Shown one piece after another: positions 1 through 9,075 of a stretch of 64,000 bases of DNA. Below the pieces are notes generated by a model. That model was not told the origin of the DNA. It ran no database searches and saw only the letters and a program-made list of their open reading frames with translations. This DNA is from Frateuria edaphi (GTDB taxonomy: Bacteria > Pseudomonadota > Gammaproteobacteria > Xanthomonadales > Rhodanobacteraceae): the NCBI RefSeq assembly GCF_021117405.1, contig NZ_CP088251.1:930001-994000 (forward strand). The letters are read 5' to 3'. The translations under genes were made by a program, and so were the position numbers. The stretch's first letter is position 1. Each line of letters opens with the position of its first letter.

Positions 1-2
1 CG

Positions 3-3000
3 CACGAGGCGATCGAAACGATTGCCATGCCGGTGATGCCGCCGGTGGATCCGGTGTTGCTGGAAATCCTGCGCAGCGAAGTGGCGCAGTATCTGCAGGC
101 GATCCGTGGCGCACTGGCTCGCGCCGATGGCGAGCTGCGCATCGATGACGCGCTGCTGCGTGCGGTGCATACGTTGCACGGCGCCATCGCGATGGTGGAC
201 ATCCCGCTGCTGACCCAGTTGCTCTCGCCACTGGAAAGCCTGCTCAAGCGCCTGCGCGCGGCCAGCCAGCCGCTCTCGGAAGAAGGCACCCGCCTGCTCG
301 CGCAGTCGGCCGACGTGGTCGATCACGTGATGGCGCAGTTCGACGCCGCCGAACCGCAACTGCCGTCGGTGGACGCGCTCACCGCGCGCCTGACCGAGCT
401 GCGCGACGGCCAGCCCGAGCCGAAGGTCGCGCACGTGCTGTTCGACCCGCACGCGGAAGACCTGCCGACCGACCTTCCGGACGACGCCGTCGCCGCCGCG
501 CTCGATGCGGGCCTCGACGACGCGCTCGGCGAGCCGCCTGCAGCGGATGCTTCGGGCGAAGCCGTCGAGCATGACGAACATGACGCATACGCCGGCGAGC
601 TGCTGGCGGCGCTTGACGCGTTCGACCTGGAAACGGCCGAAGTCGTCGGTTCCGGTGAGGGCCTGGCGATCGATGCCGGCCACGCTGACGACGAACAGAG
701 CCTGGCGGCACTGTTGGACAGCCTGCTGAGCGAACCCTCCGATGGCCAGCCGTTCGCGCCGGCGCCGGATGTCGTCGCGACGAACGACGCCGAGACCCAA
801 CCGGACGATGTCCTCGAACTGTCGGACAACGACGGTTCGCAGGAACCGGAGCTGGAAGCATCGAGCGAAGCGGAGCCCGAACTGGAAATCGCCGCCTTGC
901 TGCCCGAACAGGTAACTGTCTCGGACGAGAGCGCCGACGCGGACCCCGCCCCTGTCGGGGAAGGCACTGTCGAGGGCATGGAATCGTTGCTGCCGGAAAC
1001 CACGGAGAACGTGGCCGACGAAACGGTCGAGCCGGTCGCCGCCGAGCCCGTCGAAGCAGCAGTCAACGCGGACGAAGACCTGGTCAATGTTGCCGGGGAA
1101 CCGATCGAGGCAGCCCTCGAAGCGTTCGTGCCGTTCACCGTCGACAGGACGCCCGCGCAGCCGTGGGTCGGGCAGATCGATCCGGATCTGCTCGAGATCT
1201 TCACCGAGGAAGCGAATGAACTGCTCGACCACGCCGACGGCCTGCTGGCCGAATGGCGCGCCGAGCCGACCGAGACGGCGCATGCCGCCGGCGTGCAGCG
1301 CGACCTGCACACCCTCAAGGGTGGTGCCCGCATTGCCGGGCTGGTGCCGGTGGGCGACCTGACCCATGCCATCGAGACGTTGCTGGAGAAGCCGGTCGCC
1401 GAACGCGACACGGCGCAGCTCATCGGCGCCCTGGAAGCCGGTTTCGACACCCTGCATTCGCTGGTCAAGCGCGTTTCGCAGGGCCAGCCGATCGAGTACC
1501 CGCAGGCGCTGATCGATCGGCTGCTGGCCATGGCCGGCCAGGAAGCCCTGGTCGACGAGGGCCACGAGTCCGCGGCCACCGCGGCGCCCTCGGCCCGGCT
1601 TCCGGCAGCGCCCCTGCCGGAACTGCTGCCCGAGTTGTTGCCCGAGCGCGAGGAAGAAGAGGTCCGCTCCACGCAGGAACAGATCCGCGTCCGCGCGGAA
1701 CTGCTCGACAACCTTGTGAACCATGCCGGCGAGGTGGCGATCTACCGTTCGCGCCTGGAGCAGCAGGTCGCCGGCTACCGCTTCAACCTAGTCGAACTGG
1801 ACCAGACCGTGCAGCGTCTGCGCAGCCAGCTGCGCATGCTCGAAATCGAGACCGAAGCGCAGATCATCGCGCGCTTCCAGCGCGAGCACCGCGAGGCGGG
1901 CATCGGCGTGTTCGATCCGCTCGAGCTCGACCGCTTCTCGCAGCTGCAGCAGTACTCGCGTGCGCTGGCCGAGTCGGTATCCGACCTTGTCTCCATCCAG
2001 AACATGCTGGACGAGCTCACCCGCCAGTCCGAGACTCTGCTGATCCAGCAGTCGCGCGTCAGCGCCGAGCTGCAGGACGGCCTGCTGCGCACTCGCATGC
2101 TGCCGTTCGACACGATGGTGCCGAACCTGCGCCGCACGCTGCGCCAGGCCGCGCAGGAAGAAGGCAAGAGCGCCCAGCTGTACGTCGAGGGTGCCCATGG
2201 TGAAATGGACCGCAACCTGCTCGACCGCATCAAGGCGCCGTTCGAGCACATGCTGCGCAACGCCATCGCGCACGGCATCGAATCGCCGGCCGACCGCCGC
2301 AAGGTGGGCAAGCCGACTGAAGGCGCAGTGCGCATCCGCGTCGCCCGCGAGGCTACCGAGGTGGTGGTGCGCGTCAGTGACGACGGACGCGGCCTGGATC
2401 GAGAGGCGATCCGTGCCCGCGCCATCGAGCGTGGCCTGCTGCGCGCCGATTCGCGTCCGAGTGACGACCAGCTGCTCGGCCTGATTACCCAAACCGGCTT
2501 CTCCACCGCCAGCCACGTCACCCAGCTCGCCGGTCGCGGCGTGGGCATGGACGTGGTCGCCAACGAGATCAAGCAGCTCGGTGGTTCGCTGGCGATCGAG
2601 TCGCACCAGGGCCAGGGCACGACCTTCGTATTGCGCCTGCCGTTCACCCTCGCGGTGACCCAGGCCATCGTGGTACGCATCGGCGAGGCGACCTTCGCCA
2701 TCCCGATGACCTCGGTTCAGGGCGTTGCCCGGATCAGCCCGGACGACCTGGGCGCGCGCCTGGGTGATGCCAACCCGACGTTCGAATACAACGGCGACGC
2801 CTACGGCATCCACGACCTGGCCGATTTGCTTGGCCTGCAGCCGAACCCGGTGATCGAGGAAGAGCAGCTTCCGCTGCTGCTGACCCGCGCCGGCGACCTG
2901 CGCGCCGCGATCCGCATCGACGCGGTGATCGGCTCGCGCGAGATCGTGGTCAAGTCGGTCGGCCCGCAGGTCAGCTCGGTGCCGGGCGTGCTCGGCGCGA

Positions 3001-3533
3001 CCATCATGGGCGACGGCTCGGTGCTGATCATTCTCGACCTGCCGCCGCTGGTCCGCCACGGCATCGCCCGTCGCGAGCAGCGCCTTGCCGACGGCCTGAG
3101 CGCGGTGGCCTCGCCGTTGATCGAAGAGCAGCGCGCCAAGCCGCTGGTGATGGTGGTCGACGACTCGATCACCATGCGCAAGGTCACCGGCCGCGTGCTG
3201 GAACGCCACGACTACGAGGTGTTCACCGCGAAGGATGGCGTCGACGCGCTGGAGAAGCTGCACGACCGCGTGCCGGACATGATGCTGCTGGACATCGAGA
3301 TGCCGCGCATGGACGGCTACGAGCTGGCCACGCAGATGAAGGCGGACCCGCGCCTGCGCGAGGTGCCGATCATCATGATCACCTCGCGCACCGGCGACAA
3401 ACACCGCCAGCGCGCCTTCGACATCGGCGTCGACCGCTACCTCGGCAAGCCCTACCAGGAAGCCGAGCTGCTGGCGCAGATCGCCGAAGTGCTGGAACAG
3501 CGCGCGATGGCGATGGAGACGGTCCATGGCTGA
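3..3533 (+). CDS. chpA: ChpA/PilL-type hybrid chemotaxis histidine kinase, 5' end missing
   Basis: This is the C-terminal part of the large CheA-like kinase of the Pil-Chp system, which controls type IV pilus twitching. The frame is open to the window edge upstream of the first ATG (27), and ChpA proteins normally exceed 2000 residues with several Hpt domains, so the start lies outside. Counting from ATG 27: a degenerate Hpt-like helical block (1-110), an acidic Glu/Asp/Ala-rich linker (about 130-380), an Hpt domain with motif HTLKGGA (phospho-His 428), a CheA-type ATPase with N box NAIAHGIE (about 745), G1 DDGRGLD (about 785) and GRGVGMD (about 837), a CheW-like domain (about 880-1010) and a receiver domain with phospho-acceptor Asp 1089 in LLDIEMP. 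The stop overlaps the next gene by 8 bases, indicating translational coupling. Confidence 0.95.
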   Translation, partial: HEAIETIAMPVMPPVDPVLLEILRSEVAQYLQAIRGALARADGELRIDDALLRAVHTLHGAIAMVDIPLLTQLLSPLESLLKRLRAASQPLSEEGTRLLAQSADVVDHVMAQFDAAEPQLPSVDALTARLTELRDGQPEPKVAHVLFDPHAEDLPTDLPDDAVAAALDAGLDDALGEPPAADASGEAVEHDEHDAYAGELLAALDAFDLETAEVVGSGEGLAIDAGHADDEQSLAALLDSLLSEPSDGQPFAPAPDVVATNDAETQPDDVLELSDNDGSQEPELEASSEAEPELEIAALLPEQVTVSDESADADPAPVGEGTVEGMESLLPETTENVADETVEPVAAEPVEAAVNADEDLVNVAGEPIEAALEAFVPFTVDRTPAQPWVGQIDPDLLEIFTEEANELLDHADGLLAEWRAEPTETAHAAGVQRDLHTLKGGARIAGLVPVGDLTHAIETLLEKPVAERDTAQLIGALEAGFDTLHSLVKRVSQGQPIEYPQALIDRLLAMAGQEALVDEGHESAATAAPSARLPAAPLPELLPELLPEREEEEVRSTQEQIRVRAELLDNLVNHAGEVAIYRSRLEQQVAGYRFNLVELDQTVQRLRSQLRMLEIETEAQIIARFQREHREAGIGVFDPLELDRFSQLQQYSRALAESVSDLVSIQNMLDELTRQSETLLIQQSRVSAELQDGLLRTRMLPFDTMVPNLRRTLRQAAQEEGKSAQLYVEGAHGEMDRNLLDRIKAPFEHMLRNAIAHGIESPADRRKVGKPTEGAVRIRVAREATEVVVRVSDDGRGLDREAIRARAIERGLLRADSRPSDDQLLGLITQTGFSTASHVTQLAGRGVGMDVVANEIKQLGGSLAIESHQGQGTTFVLRLPFTLAVTQAIVVRIGEATFAIPMTSVQGVARISPDDLGARLGDANPTFEYNGDAYGIHDLADLLGLQPNPVIEEEQLPLLLTRAGDLRAAIRIDAVIGSREIVVKSVGPQVSSVPGVLGATIMGDGSVLIILDLPPLVRHGIARREQRLADGLSAVASPLIEEQRAKPLVMVVDDSITMRKVTGRVLERHDYEVFTAKDGVDALEKLHDRVPDMMLLDIEMPRMDGYELATQMKADPRLREVPIIMITSRTGDKHRQRAFDIGVDRYLGKPYQEAELLAQIAEVLEQRAMAMETVHG

Positions 3534-5331
3534 GGCGGTACCGGCGGTCGCGCTGTTGTTCGACGACGCGGGCCTGGGTGAGCAGTTGCGCAGCGCCCTG
3601 CAGGAACGCGGTGCGCGGATCGTGCACGAAGGCACGCTGAAGGACCTGAGCCGTGAGCTCCTGTCTTCGGTCGACGCCGACGTACTGGTGGTCAACCTCG
3701 ATGACGAGGACGACAGCGCGCTGGATCGCCTGGACGAAACCCTGGACGGCGACCGCCCGCGCGTGGTGTTCAACGACGCGCAGGCCAGCCGCCGGCTGGA
3801 AGGCTGGGACCGGGCGCGCTGGGCGCGCCACCTGGCGATGAAGGTGCTGGCGATCGGCGATGCCGATCCGCCGCGTCCGCCAGCGCCGGCCGAAGTCGTC
3901 ACCGAAAGCCTTGCCGCCGCGGCGATCGTCGTTGAACCGATGACCGCCGATACCGGCACGGACAACCTTGACGCGGCTCCACGGGTGGATGAAGAAGCGC
4001 GCCAGGCGGCCGTTTCCGAAACCCTCGCGGCCGAGCTGGAAGCCTTGCTCGCTTCCGATACGCCGACGGACGAAACCAACGAGTTCGGTACCGGCCTCAA
4101 TTACGATGCCGGCGAAGGCCTGGTCCTGCATGACGGCGATTTCGGTGCCGGGCTCATGGCCGAAGCCGAAACTGCTGTTGCGGGCGATGTCATCGTGCGG
4201 GCGACCTCGCAGGCCGACGTGAGCGATGCGCTGTCGTCGCCAGCCACGCTGGAACTGTCGCCGATCGATATGGAACAGGCGGCGGCGACCGAAGTCGCCG
4301 CCGCAGTGGAACTGCCGGCACACACCTCCTTCCAGCTCGACCATCTGGAATTGGCTCCTATCGGGGAAGAGGTGACCGCCACCGTTGCCCGCGTGGCGGC
4401 TGAGCCGGTCGCTGCGGTACGCATCTCGGATGGTTGGACGCTGCTTGACGGTGACGAACCCGCTGATGCTCCCGCGCCTCCCGTCCAGCATGCGGCTCCG
4501 GCTGACTTCGGGATCGAAAAGGTCAGCATCCTCGACTATCTCGCGCCCGAGGCTGAAGCTCCCGTCGAGCACGCTGGTCCGGGCGAGTTCGGCATCGAAA
4601 AGGTCAGCGCCTCTGACTACCTTGCGCCTGACGCCGATGATGGCGCCTCCCCGGTGCTTCCCGGCCTCAGCCTGGAACTGGTCTCGCTCGAGGAAGCCAT
4701 GGCGCCGCAGGATTTCGCGCCCTCGCACGAAATGGTGCTCGAGGCGCCGTCCAGCGCGCTGACGCGATTGGTGGTGCTCGGCGCCACCACCGAAAGCACT
4801 GCGTCGGTCGGCGAGTTCCTGGCGGCGCTGCCCGCCGGCTTGCACGCCACCGTGTTGCATACCCAGCACCTGGCCGGTCGCCCGGCGGATGGCCTGGTCG
4901 AGTATTTCGCTTCCCAGTGCGCGCTGCCGGTGCGCCTGGCCGACGCGGATCTTCGCGCGGTCACGGGCGAAGTGATCGTGGTCCCTTCCGATAAACAGGT
5001 GACCCTGCGCCGGGACGGCTCGATCCAACTGCAGCCGATCGAGGCAGGCGCGGCGCATGCGCCCTCGATCGATGCCAGCTTTACCCAGGCGGCCGAGTCT
5101 TTCGGCAGCGACGTGGTCGCGATCGTGTTTGCCGGCCGCTCCACCGACGCGGTGGCTGGTTGCCAGGCGGTGTACGACCGCGGCGGCCAGGTCTGGGTCG
5201 AAGCCAGCGGCGGCACGCACGCGTCCGACATGGTCAGCGGCGTGCTGGCCGAAAACCTGTCCCATCATGCCGGCACGCCGCGCGAACTTGCAGCACGCCT
5301 GGCCGAGAACTCTCCGGAAGGTCAGTCATGA
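3526..5331 (+). CDS. CheB-like chemotaxis protein (ChpB-type), probably degenerate
   Basis: A 601-residue protein between the ChpA kinase and a CheW protein, the position of the ChpB methylesterase in Pil-Chp operons. Residues 1-110 resemble a receiver-like fold without a clear acceptor context. Residues 110-410 are an acidic low-complexity linker with a 27-residue tandem duplication (4489-4569 and 4570-4650, each with FGIEKVS and DYLAP). Residues 413-600 resemble the CheB methylesterase domain. The nucleophile Ser of the CheB signature GAS-T-G-G is Thr here (LGATTES, about 421), while the His (TQHL, about 448) and an Asp in AGRSTDAV are kept. It may therefore lack normal esterase activity and act as a scaffold or adaptor. 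ATGA overlap with the next gene. Confidence 0.75.
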   Translation: MAEAVPAVALLFDDAGLGEQLRSALQERGARIVHEGTLKDLSRELLSSVDADVLVVNLDDEDDSALDRLDETLDGDRPRVVFNDAQASRRLEGWDRARWARHLAMKVLAIGDADPPRPPAPAEVVTESLAAAAIVVEPMTADTGTDNLDAAPRVDEEARQAAVSETLAAELEALLASDTPTDETNEFGTGLNYDAGEGLVLHDGDFGAGLMAEAETAVAGDVIVRATSQADVSDALSSPATLELSPIDMEQAAATEVAAAVELPAHTSFQLDHLELAPIGEEVTATVARVAAEPVAAVRISDGWTLLDGDEPADAPAPPVQHAAPADFGIEKVSILDYLAPEAEAPVEHAGPGEFGIEKVSASDYLAPDADDGASPVLPGLSLELVSLEEAMAPQDFAPSHEMVLEAPSSALTRLVVLGATTESTASVGEFLAALPAGLHATVLHTQHLAGRPADGLVEYFASQCALPVRLADADLRAVTGEVIVVPSDKQVTLRRDGSIQLQPIEAGAAHAPSIDASFTQAAESFGSDVVAIVFAGRSTDAVAGCQAVYDRGGQVWVEASGGTHASDMVSGVLAENLSHHAGTPRELAARLAENSPEGQS

Positions 5332-5819
5332 GCGATCAACCCCTGCCGCGCGAAATCCGCTGCGTGCTCGTGCCGGTAGGCCAGCTGCGCCTGCTGCTGC
5401 CCAATGCCACCGTGGCCGAAGTGATCACCCTGCCGACTCCCGAGCCGGTCGAAGGTGCTCCCGAGTGGCTGCTCGGCCGCATTGCCTGGCGTGGATGGCG
5501 AGTGCCGCTGGTGTCCTTCACCAAGCTTGCCGGCGCGCCCGAGGGCGATGCCGACCTTGCCGTTCGCGTGGCCGTGCTCAAGGCGCTGGGCAACAACGCC
5601 AAGCTGCCTTTCGTGGCGGTCGTGACCCAGGGCTTCCCGCGCCTGACCACCCTCAATGCCGAGCTGATCATCCCCACGCATGACGGCGCGCCGTTGCCAC
5701 CTGGCGTGAAGGCACAGGTGCTGGTACGCGATGACATCGCGGTGATTCCGGACCTGGAAGGCATCGAAGATGAGTTGGCCGCCTTGTTGAGCCTGGACGA
5801 ACAGGCCGGCGCCGCCTGA
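5328..5819 (+). CDS. chpC: CheW-domain protein ChpC
   Basis: A 163-residue CheW-like adaptor, the last gene of the Pil-Chp block here. The start ATG 5328 overlaps the stop of the CheB-like gene (ATGA). The protein is essentially one CheW domain: a strand-rich start (CVLVPVGQLRLLLP), followed by the typical segment where the protein praises local context around W (EWLLGRIAWRGWRVPLVSF). ChpC proteins link a subset of chemoreceptors to the ChpA kinase in twitching motility. Co-transcription with chpA is inferred from the overlaps. A hairpin with a short T run follows at 5831-5868. Confidence 0.85.
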   Translation: MSDQPLPREIRCVLVPVGQLRLLLPNATVAEVITLPTPEPVEGAPEWLLGRIAWRGWRVPLVSFTKLAGAPEGDADLAVRVAVLKALGNNAKLPFVAVVTQGFPRLTTLNAELIIPTHDGAPLPPGVKAQVLVRDDIAVIPDLEGIEDELAALLSLDEQAGAA

Positions 5820-5830
5820 CGCTTTGCGGC

Positions 5831-5868
5831 ACGCAGGCAAGCGTTCGCGCTGAGCGGGCCTGCGTTTA
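5831..5868 (+). terminator. Possible intrinsic terminator after chpC
   Basis: Perfect 8-bp arms ACGCAGGC (5831-5838) and GCCTGCGT (5858-5865) enclose a 19-base loop and are followed by TTTAAG. The loop is long and the T run is short, so this is only a candidate end for the chp operon. Confidence 0.35.
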
Positions 5869-6010
5869 AGCGCCACCTCGAGCCTGCGCGCTCACGTTTC
5901 TGCTCCGGAGAACTTGCCCGAGGGACGGGCGAGAGTTGGGCGAGGCGTGACCTTTCGCAACACCACTCGGCATGGGCCAAGCCCCGGCACGGGCGTAGGG
6001 AGTCGACTGC

Positions 6011-6745
6011 CTACATGTCCCCGTGCAACGCCTGCAGCGCCGCCAGCGCAGCAAGCCCCGCCGTCTCGGTCCGCAGGATGCGGGGACCCAGCCGCAAACC
6101 GGCAAAGCCCGCACCCGTGAGGCTGGCTACGTCGCGATCACCCAGACCGCCTTCAGGCCCGACCACCAGCACGCCGCCGGCCGGACCAAACCGGAGCGAG
6201 CGTGGCGACCGGTCGCCCTCGGGCAGCAGCGCCAGGCGCAAGGCGCCATCCTGTTGCAAGGAACCCAGCCAGGCCTCGAGCGGTTGCGTCGGCAGAATCA
6301 TTGGCAACCGCGCGCGACCGCTCTGTTCGCAGGCACTGGCAACCACGGCGCGCCAGTGGGCCAGCCGTTTTTCCGCTCGCGCCGGATCGAGTCGGACCTC
6401 CGAGCGCTCGGTCAGCAGCGGCACGATGCGGGCTACGCCCAGCTCCGTCGCCTTCTGCACGATCAGGTCCATCTTCTCGCCGCGCGCTACACCCTGGGCC
6501 AGCGTGAGCGGCAGGGGCGATTCGTTGGCGACTGCCTGACTGCCCTCGATGCGCGTGCGCACGTCACGCTTGCCGACCTGGGTGATGACCGCCCCGTAGT
6601 CCTGGCCATCGCCGTTGAACAACACCAACGGTGCGCCTTCGCCCAGGCGCAGCACGCGCGCCACGTGCTCGCCCGCCTGTGGCGGCAGGTTCAATTCGAC
6701 ACCGGGCGAAAGCGTCTCGTCGACGTGGATGCGGATCGTACGCAT
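6011..6745 (-). CDS. rsmE: 16S rRNA (uracil1498-N3)-methyltransferase
   Basis: A 244-residue RsmE. The enzyme methylates N3 of U1498 in 16S rRNA of the small subunit using S-adenosylmethionine. The N-terminal part carries a PUA-like segment (HVARVLRLGEGAPLVLFNGDG). The C-terminal SPOUT knot has the family signatures LIVQKATELGV, the Arg/Glu patch TERSEVRL, and the SAM-binding loop VVGPEGGLGDRD followed by LGPRILRTETA. The length is normal for the family. Head-to-tail with bioA upstream on the same strand across a 118-bp gap. Confidence 0.95.
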   Translation of the reverse strand: MRTIRIHVDETLSPGVELNLPPQAGEHVARVLRLGEGAPLVLFNGDGQDYGAVITQVGKRDVRTRIEGSQAVANESPLPLTLAQGVARGEKMDLIVQKATELGVARIVPLLTERSEVRLDPARAEKRLAHWRAVVASACEQSGRARLPMILPTQPLEAWLGSLQQDGALRLALLPEGDRSPRSLRFGPAGGVLVVGPEGGLGDRDVASLTGAGFAGLRLGPRILRTETAGLAALAALQALHGDM

Positions 6746-6863
6746 GAAGGATCCTGGCGGCTTGTGAGTGGTGACACTTTCGTGGGATCGCGCTTGCGGG
6801 AGGCTCTGGGCATCTCGAAAAAGCGCATCACACGCAAGCTTGTTCCTGCGAGGGGCGGCGGCT

Positions 6864-8243
6864 TCAGGCCACCGCGCGTTCGATCCCGGCGATGGCCACG
6901 GTTACCAGGTGATCGATGTCATCGGTACTGACCACATACGGCGGCATGAAATACACCACGTTGCCCAGCGGCCGCAGCAACGCACGGTGCTCAAGCCCAT
7001 GCAGGTAGACGCGCATGCCTCGCCGTTCGGTCGCCGGCCAGGGCGTACGCGTGCGCTTGTCCGCGACCAGCTCGACCGCCGCGATCATGCCGGTCTGGCG
7101 CACGTCTGCCACGTGCGGGTGATCCCTCAGGGGAGCAAGCCGCTGCGCCAGGTGTGCGGCCAGCACGCGGTTGCGCTCCAGGACTGGCTCGTCGCGGAAG
7201 ATCGCCAGCGTCTCCAGCGCCACGCGGCAGGCCAGCGGGTTGCCGGTGTAACTGTGCGAGTGAAGGAACGCCTTGCCGGCGTTGTATTCGGCATAGAACG
7301 CGGCGTACACCACCTCGGTCGTGAGCACCGCCGACAGCGGCAAGGTTCCGCCGGTCAGCCCCTTGGAAAGACACATGAAGTCCGGCGCGACCGATGCCTG
7401 CTCGCAGGCGAACAGCGTGCCGGTGCGGCCGAAGCCGACCGCGATCTCGTCGGCGATGAAGTGCACGTCGAACTCGTCGCAAAGCCGGCGCAGGCCGGAC
7501 AGGTAGTCCGGGTGGTGCATGCGCATGCCGCCGGCGCATTGCACCAGCGGTTCGACGATCACCGCGCAGGTTTCGTGCGCGTGCCGTTCGAGTTGCGCAC
7601 GCAGTTCTTCCAGCCGTCGCGCGGCCACCTGCGCCGGCGTCTCGCCCGGCTCGCCCTCGTAGGCATCCGGCGAGGGCGCCAGGATCGGAGTCAACAGCAG
7701 AGGCGCGTAGGTCTTGCGGTAGAGCGCAACGTCGCTCACCGAGAGCGCTCCCAGCGTTTCCCCGTGATAACTGCCGGTCAGCGCGATGAAACGCGTCTTC
7801 TCGCCGCGTCCCCGATTGAGCCAGTAATGGAAGCTCATCTTGAGCGCCACCTCGACCGCCGCCGAACCGTTGTCGGCGTAGAAGACGCGCTCCAGTCCCG
7901 GAGGCGTGACGCGCACGAGCTCCTCGGCCAGCGCAATCGCGGGCTCGTGGGTGAAGCCGGCGAAAATCACGTGCTCCAGCCGCTGCGCCTGATCGGCGAG
8001 CGCGGCGGCCAGGCGCGGGTTGGCGTGGCCGAAGATGTTGGTCCACCACGAGCTGACGCCGTCCAGATAGCGGCGTCCGTCCGCATCGATCAACCAGGCG
8101 CCTTCGCCGCGCACGATGGGCACCATCGGGATGCTCTCGTGGTCGTGCATCTGTGTGCAGGGATGCCACACATGCCTGAGGTCCCGCGCGGCCAGCGCGG
8201 CGTTGCCGGCGATGGCCGGTGCGTCGGGGAAGGGAGTGTCCAT
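6864..8243 (-). CDS. bioA: Adenosylmethionine-8-amino-7-oxononanoate aminotransferase
   Basis: A 459-residue class III PLP aminotransferase that converts KAPA to DAPA in biotin synthesis, using SAM as amino donor. The start was taken at ATG 8243 because the homology begins just inside (LRHVWHPCTQMHDHE); the longer open frame upstream runs into the divergent gspN gene. Diagnostic features are WHPCTQ near the N-terminus, GSYHGET, the Asp of the PLP site in FIADEIAVGFGRTG, the PLP lysine in LSKGLTGG, and HSHSYTGNPLAC. It is divergent from gspN with about 50 bp between starts, so the two promoters must be compressed into this interval. No other bio gene is in the window. Confidence 0.95.
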   Translation of the reverse strand: MDTPFPDAPAIAGNAALAARDLRHVWHPCTQMHDHESIPMVPIVRGEGAWLIDADGRRYLDGVSSWWTNIFGHANPRLAAALADQAQRLEHVIFAGFTHEPAIALAEELVRVTPPGLERVFYADNGSAAVEVALKMSFHYWLNRGRGEKTRFIALTGSYHGETLGALSVSDVALYRKTYAPLLLTPILAPSPDAYEGEPGETPAQVAARRLEELRAQLERHAHETCAVIVEPLVQCAGGMRMHHPDYLSGLRRLCDEFDVHFIADEIAVGFGRTGTLFACEQASVAPDFMCLSKGLTGGTLPLSAVLTTEVVYAAFYAEYNAGKAFLHSHSYTGNPLACRVALETLAIFRDEPVLERNRVLAAHLAQRLAPLRDHPHVADVRQTGMIAAVELVADKRTRTPWPATERRGMRVYLHGLEHRALLRPLGNVVYFMPPYVVSTDDIDHLVTVAIAGIERAVA

Positions 8244-8292
8244 CCCGCTATGATCGGCGTTGCGGCATGGCCGCTCAAGTTGAAGGACCCAA

Positions 8293-9075
8293 GTGAAGCG
8301 CTCGCGTGCCGCCTGGCTGGCTGTCGCCACCCTGCTGATGCTCGTTGTGCTGCTGGTGTTGTTGCTGCCGGCGCGCTGGGCCGTGCCCTTCGTGCAGGCG
8401 CGCCTGCATGGCCTCGAACTCGAAGGCGTGCATGGGCTGGTCTGGAACGGCGGCGCCGGGCAGTTGCGCGGCCTGGATGGCCGGTCGTTGGGACAGGTCC
8501 ACTGGCGGCTTTCCCGGGCGTTGCTGTGGGGGCGCCTGGACCTGCAACTGGAATTCGTCGGGTCGCGGCTTGCCGCCAATGGCCATCTGCAACGTGATGG
8601 CCAAGGCCGTCTGGTCTGGACCGACGCCTCGCTTCGTGCCGACCTGGCAGCGTGGGCGCCGCGGTTCGATTCATCGCTCGGCACGCCGCGCGGCACGCTG
8701 GCGATGACGCTGCAGCGGGCGGTGTTGCAGGGAAACTGGCCGATCGAACTGGAGGGTCAGGTGCAATGGCGCGATGCGTCCATGCAGGCGCGTGCGCAGC
8801 CCGTTGCACTGGGCGACTTCGACATGGACCTCCATGGTTCGAACGGTGTGCTGGCCGGGCAGTTGCACGACCAGCGCAACGGGCCGCTGCATGCCGAAGG
8901 CCAATGGCAAGCCAGTCCGCTCGGTTGGCGGCTGGACCTGCTGCTGCAACCACGCACGGCCGACCCGGCACTGCGCCAATGGCTGGCACGCCTGGGCCGC
9001 CCGGACACGGACGGCGCCATCCACCTGCATCGCCGCGGCGGCCTGGCCGCCACCACGCCGGAAACCATTCAATGA
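8293..9075 (+). CDS. gspN: Type II secretion system protein N
   Basis: A 260-residue GspN-like inner-membrane component of the type II secretion system. It starts at GTG 8293 behind a good Shine-Dalgarno (AAGGA). There is one N-terminal membrane anchor (about residues 8-28, very Leu/Val-rich), then a periplasmic domain. The pattern VQARLHGLELEGVHGLVWNGGAGQLRG matches the GspN family pattern in which an early L-x-G-V-x-G-T-L/V-W motif is followed by GQL; only family-level resemblance is claimed. It is isolated from other gsp genes here, as is sometimes seen in Xanthomonadales. Its stop overlaps the ATG of the next gene. Confidence 0.75.
   Translation: MKRSRAAWLAVATLLMLVVLLVLLLPARWAVPFVQARLHGLELEGVHGLVWNGGAGQLRGLDGRSLGQVHWRLSRALLWGRLDLQLEFVGSRLAANGHLQRDGQGRLVWTDASLRADLAAWAPRFDSSLGTPRGTLAMTLQRAVLQGNWPIELEGQVQWRDASMQARAQPVALGDFDMDLHGSNGVLAGQLHDQRNGPLHAEGQWQASPLGWRLDLLLQPRTADPALRQWLARLGRPDTDGAIHLHRRGGLAATTPETIQ

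Noticed and set aside
1788-4100. Very long open frames on the minus strand across the chp genes, and comparable plus-strand frames over bioA, the ABC exporter and PseC
   Set aside because: High GC content makes stop codons rare in the antisense frames. These frames are rich in Arg, Ser, Ala and Pro, lack known domains and lie opposite well-supported genes.
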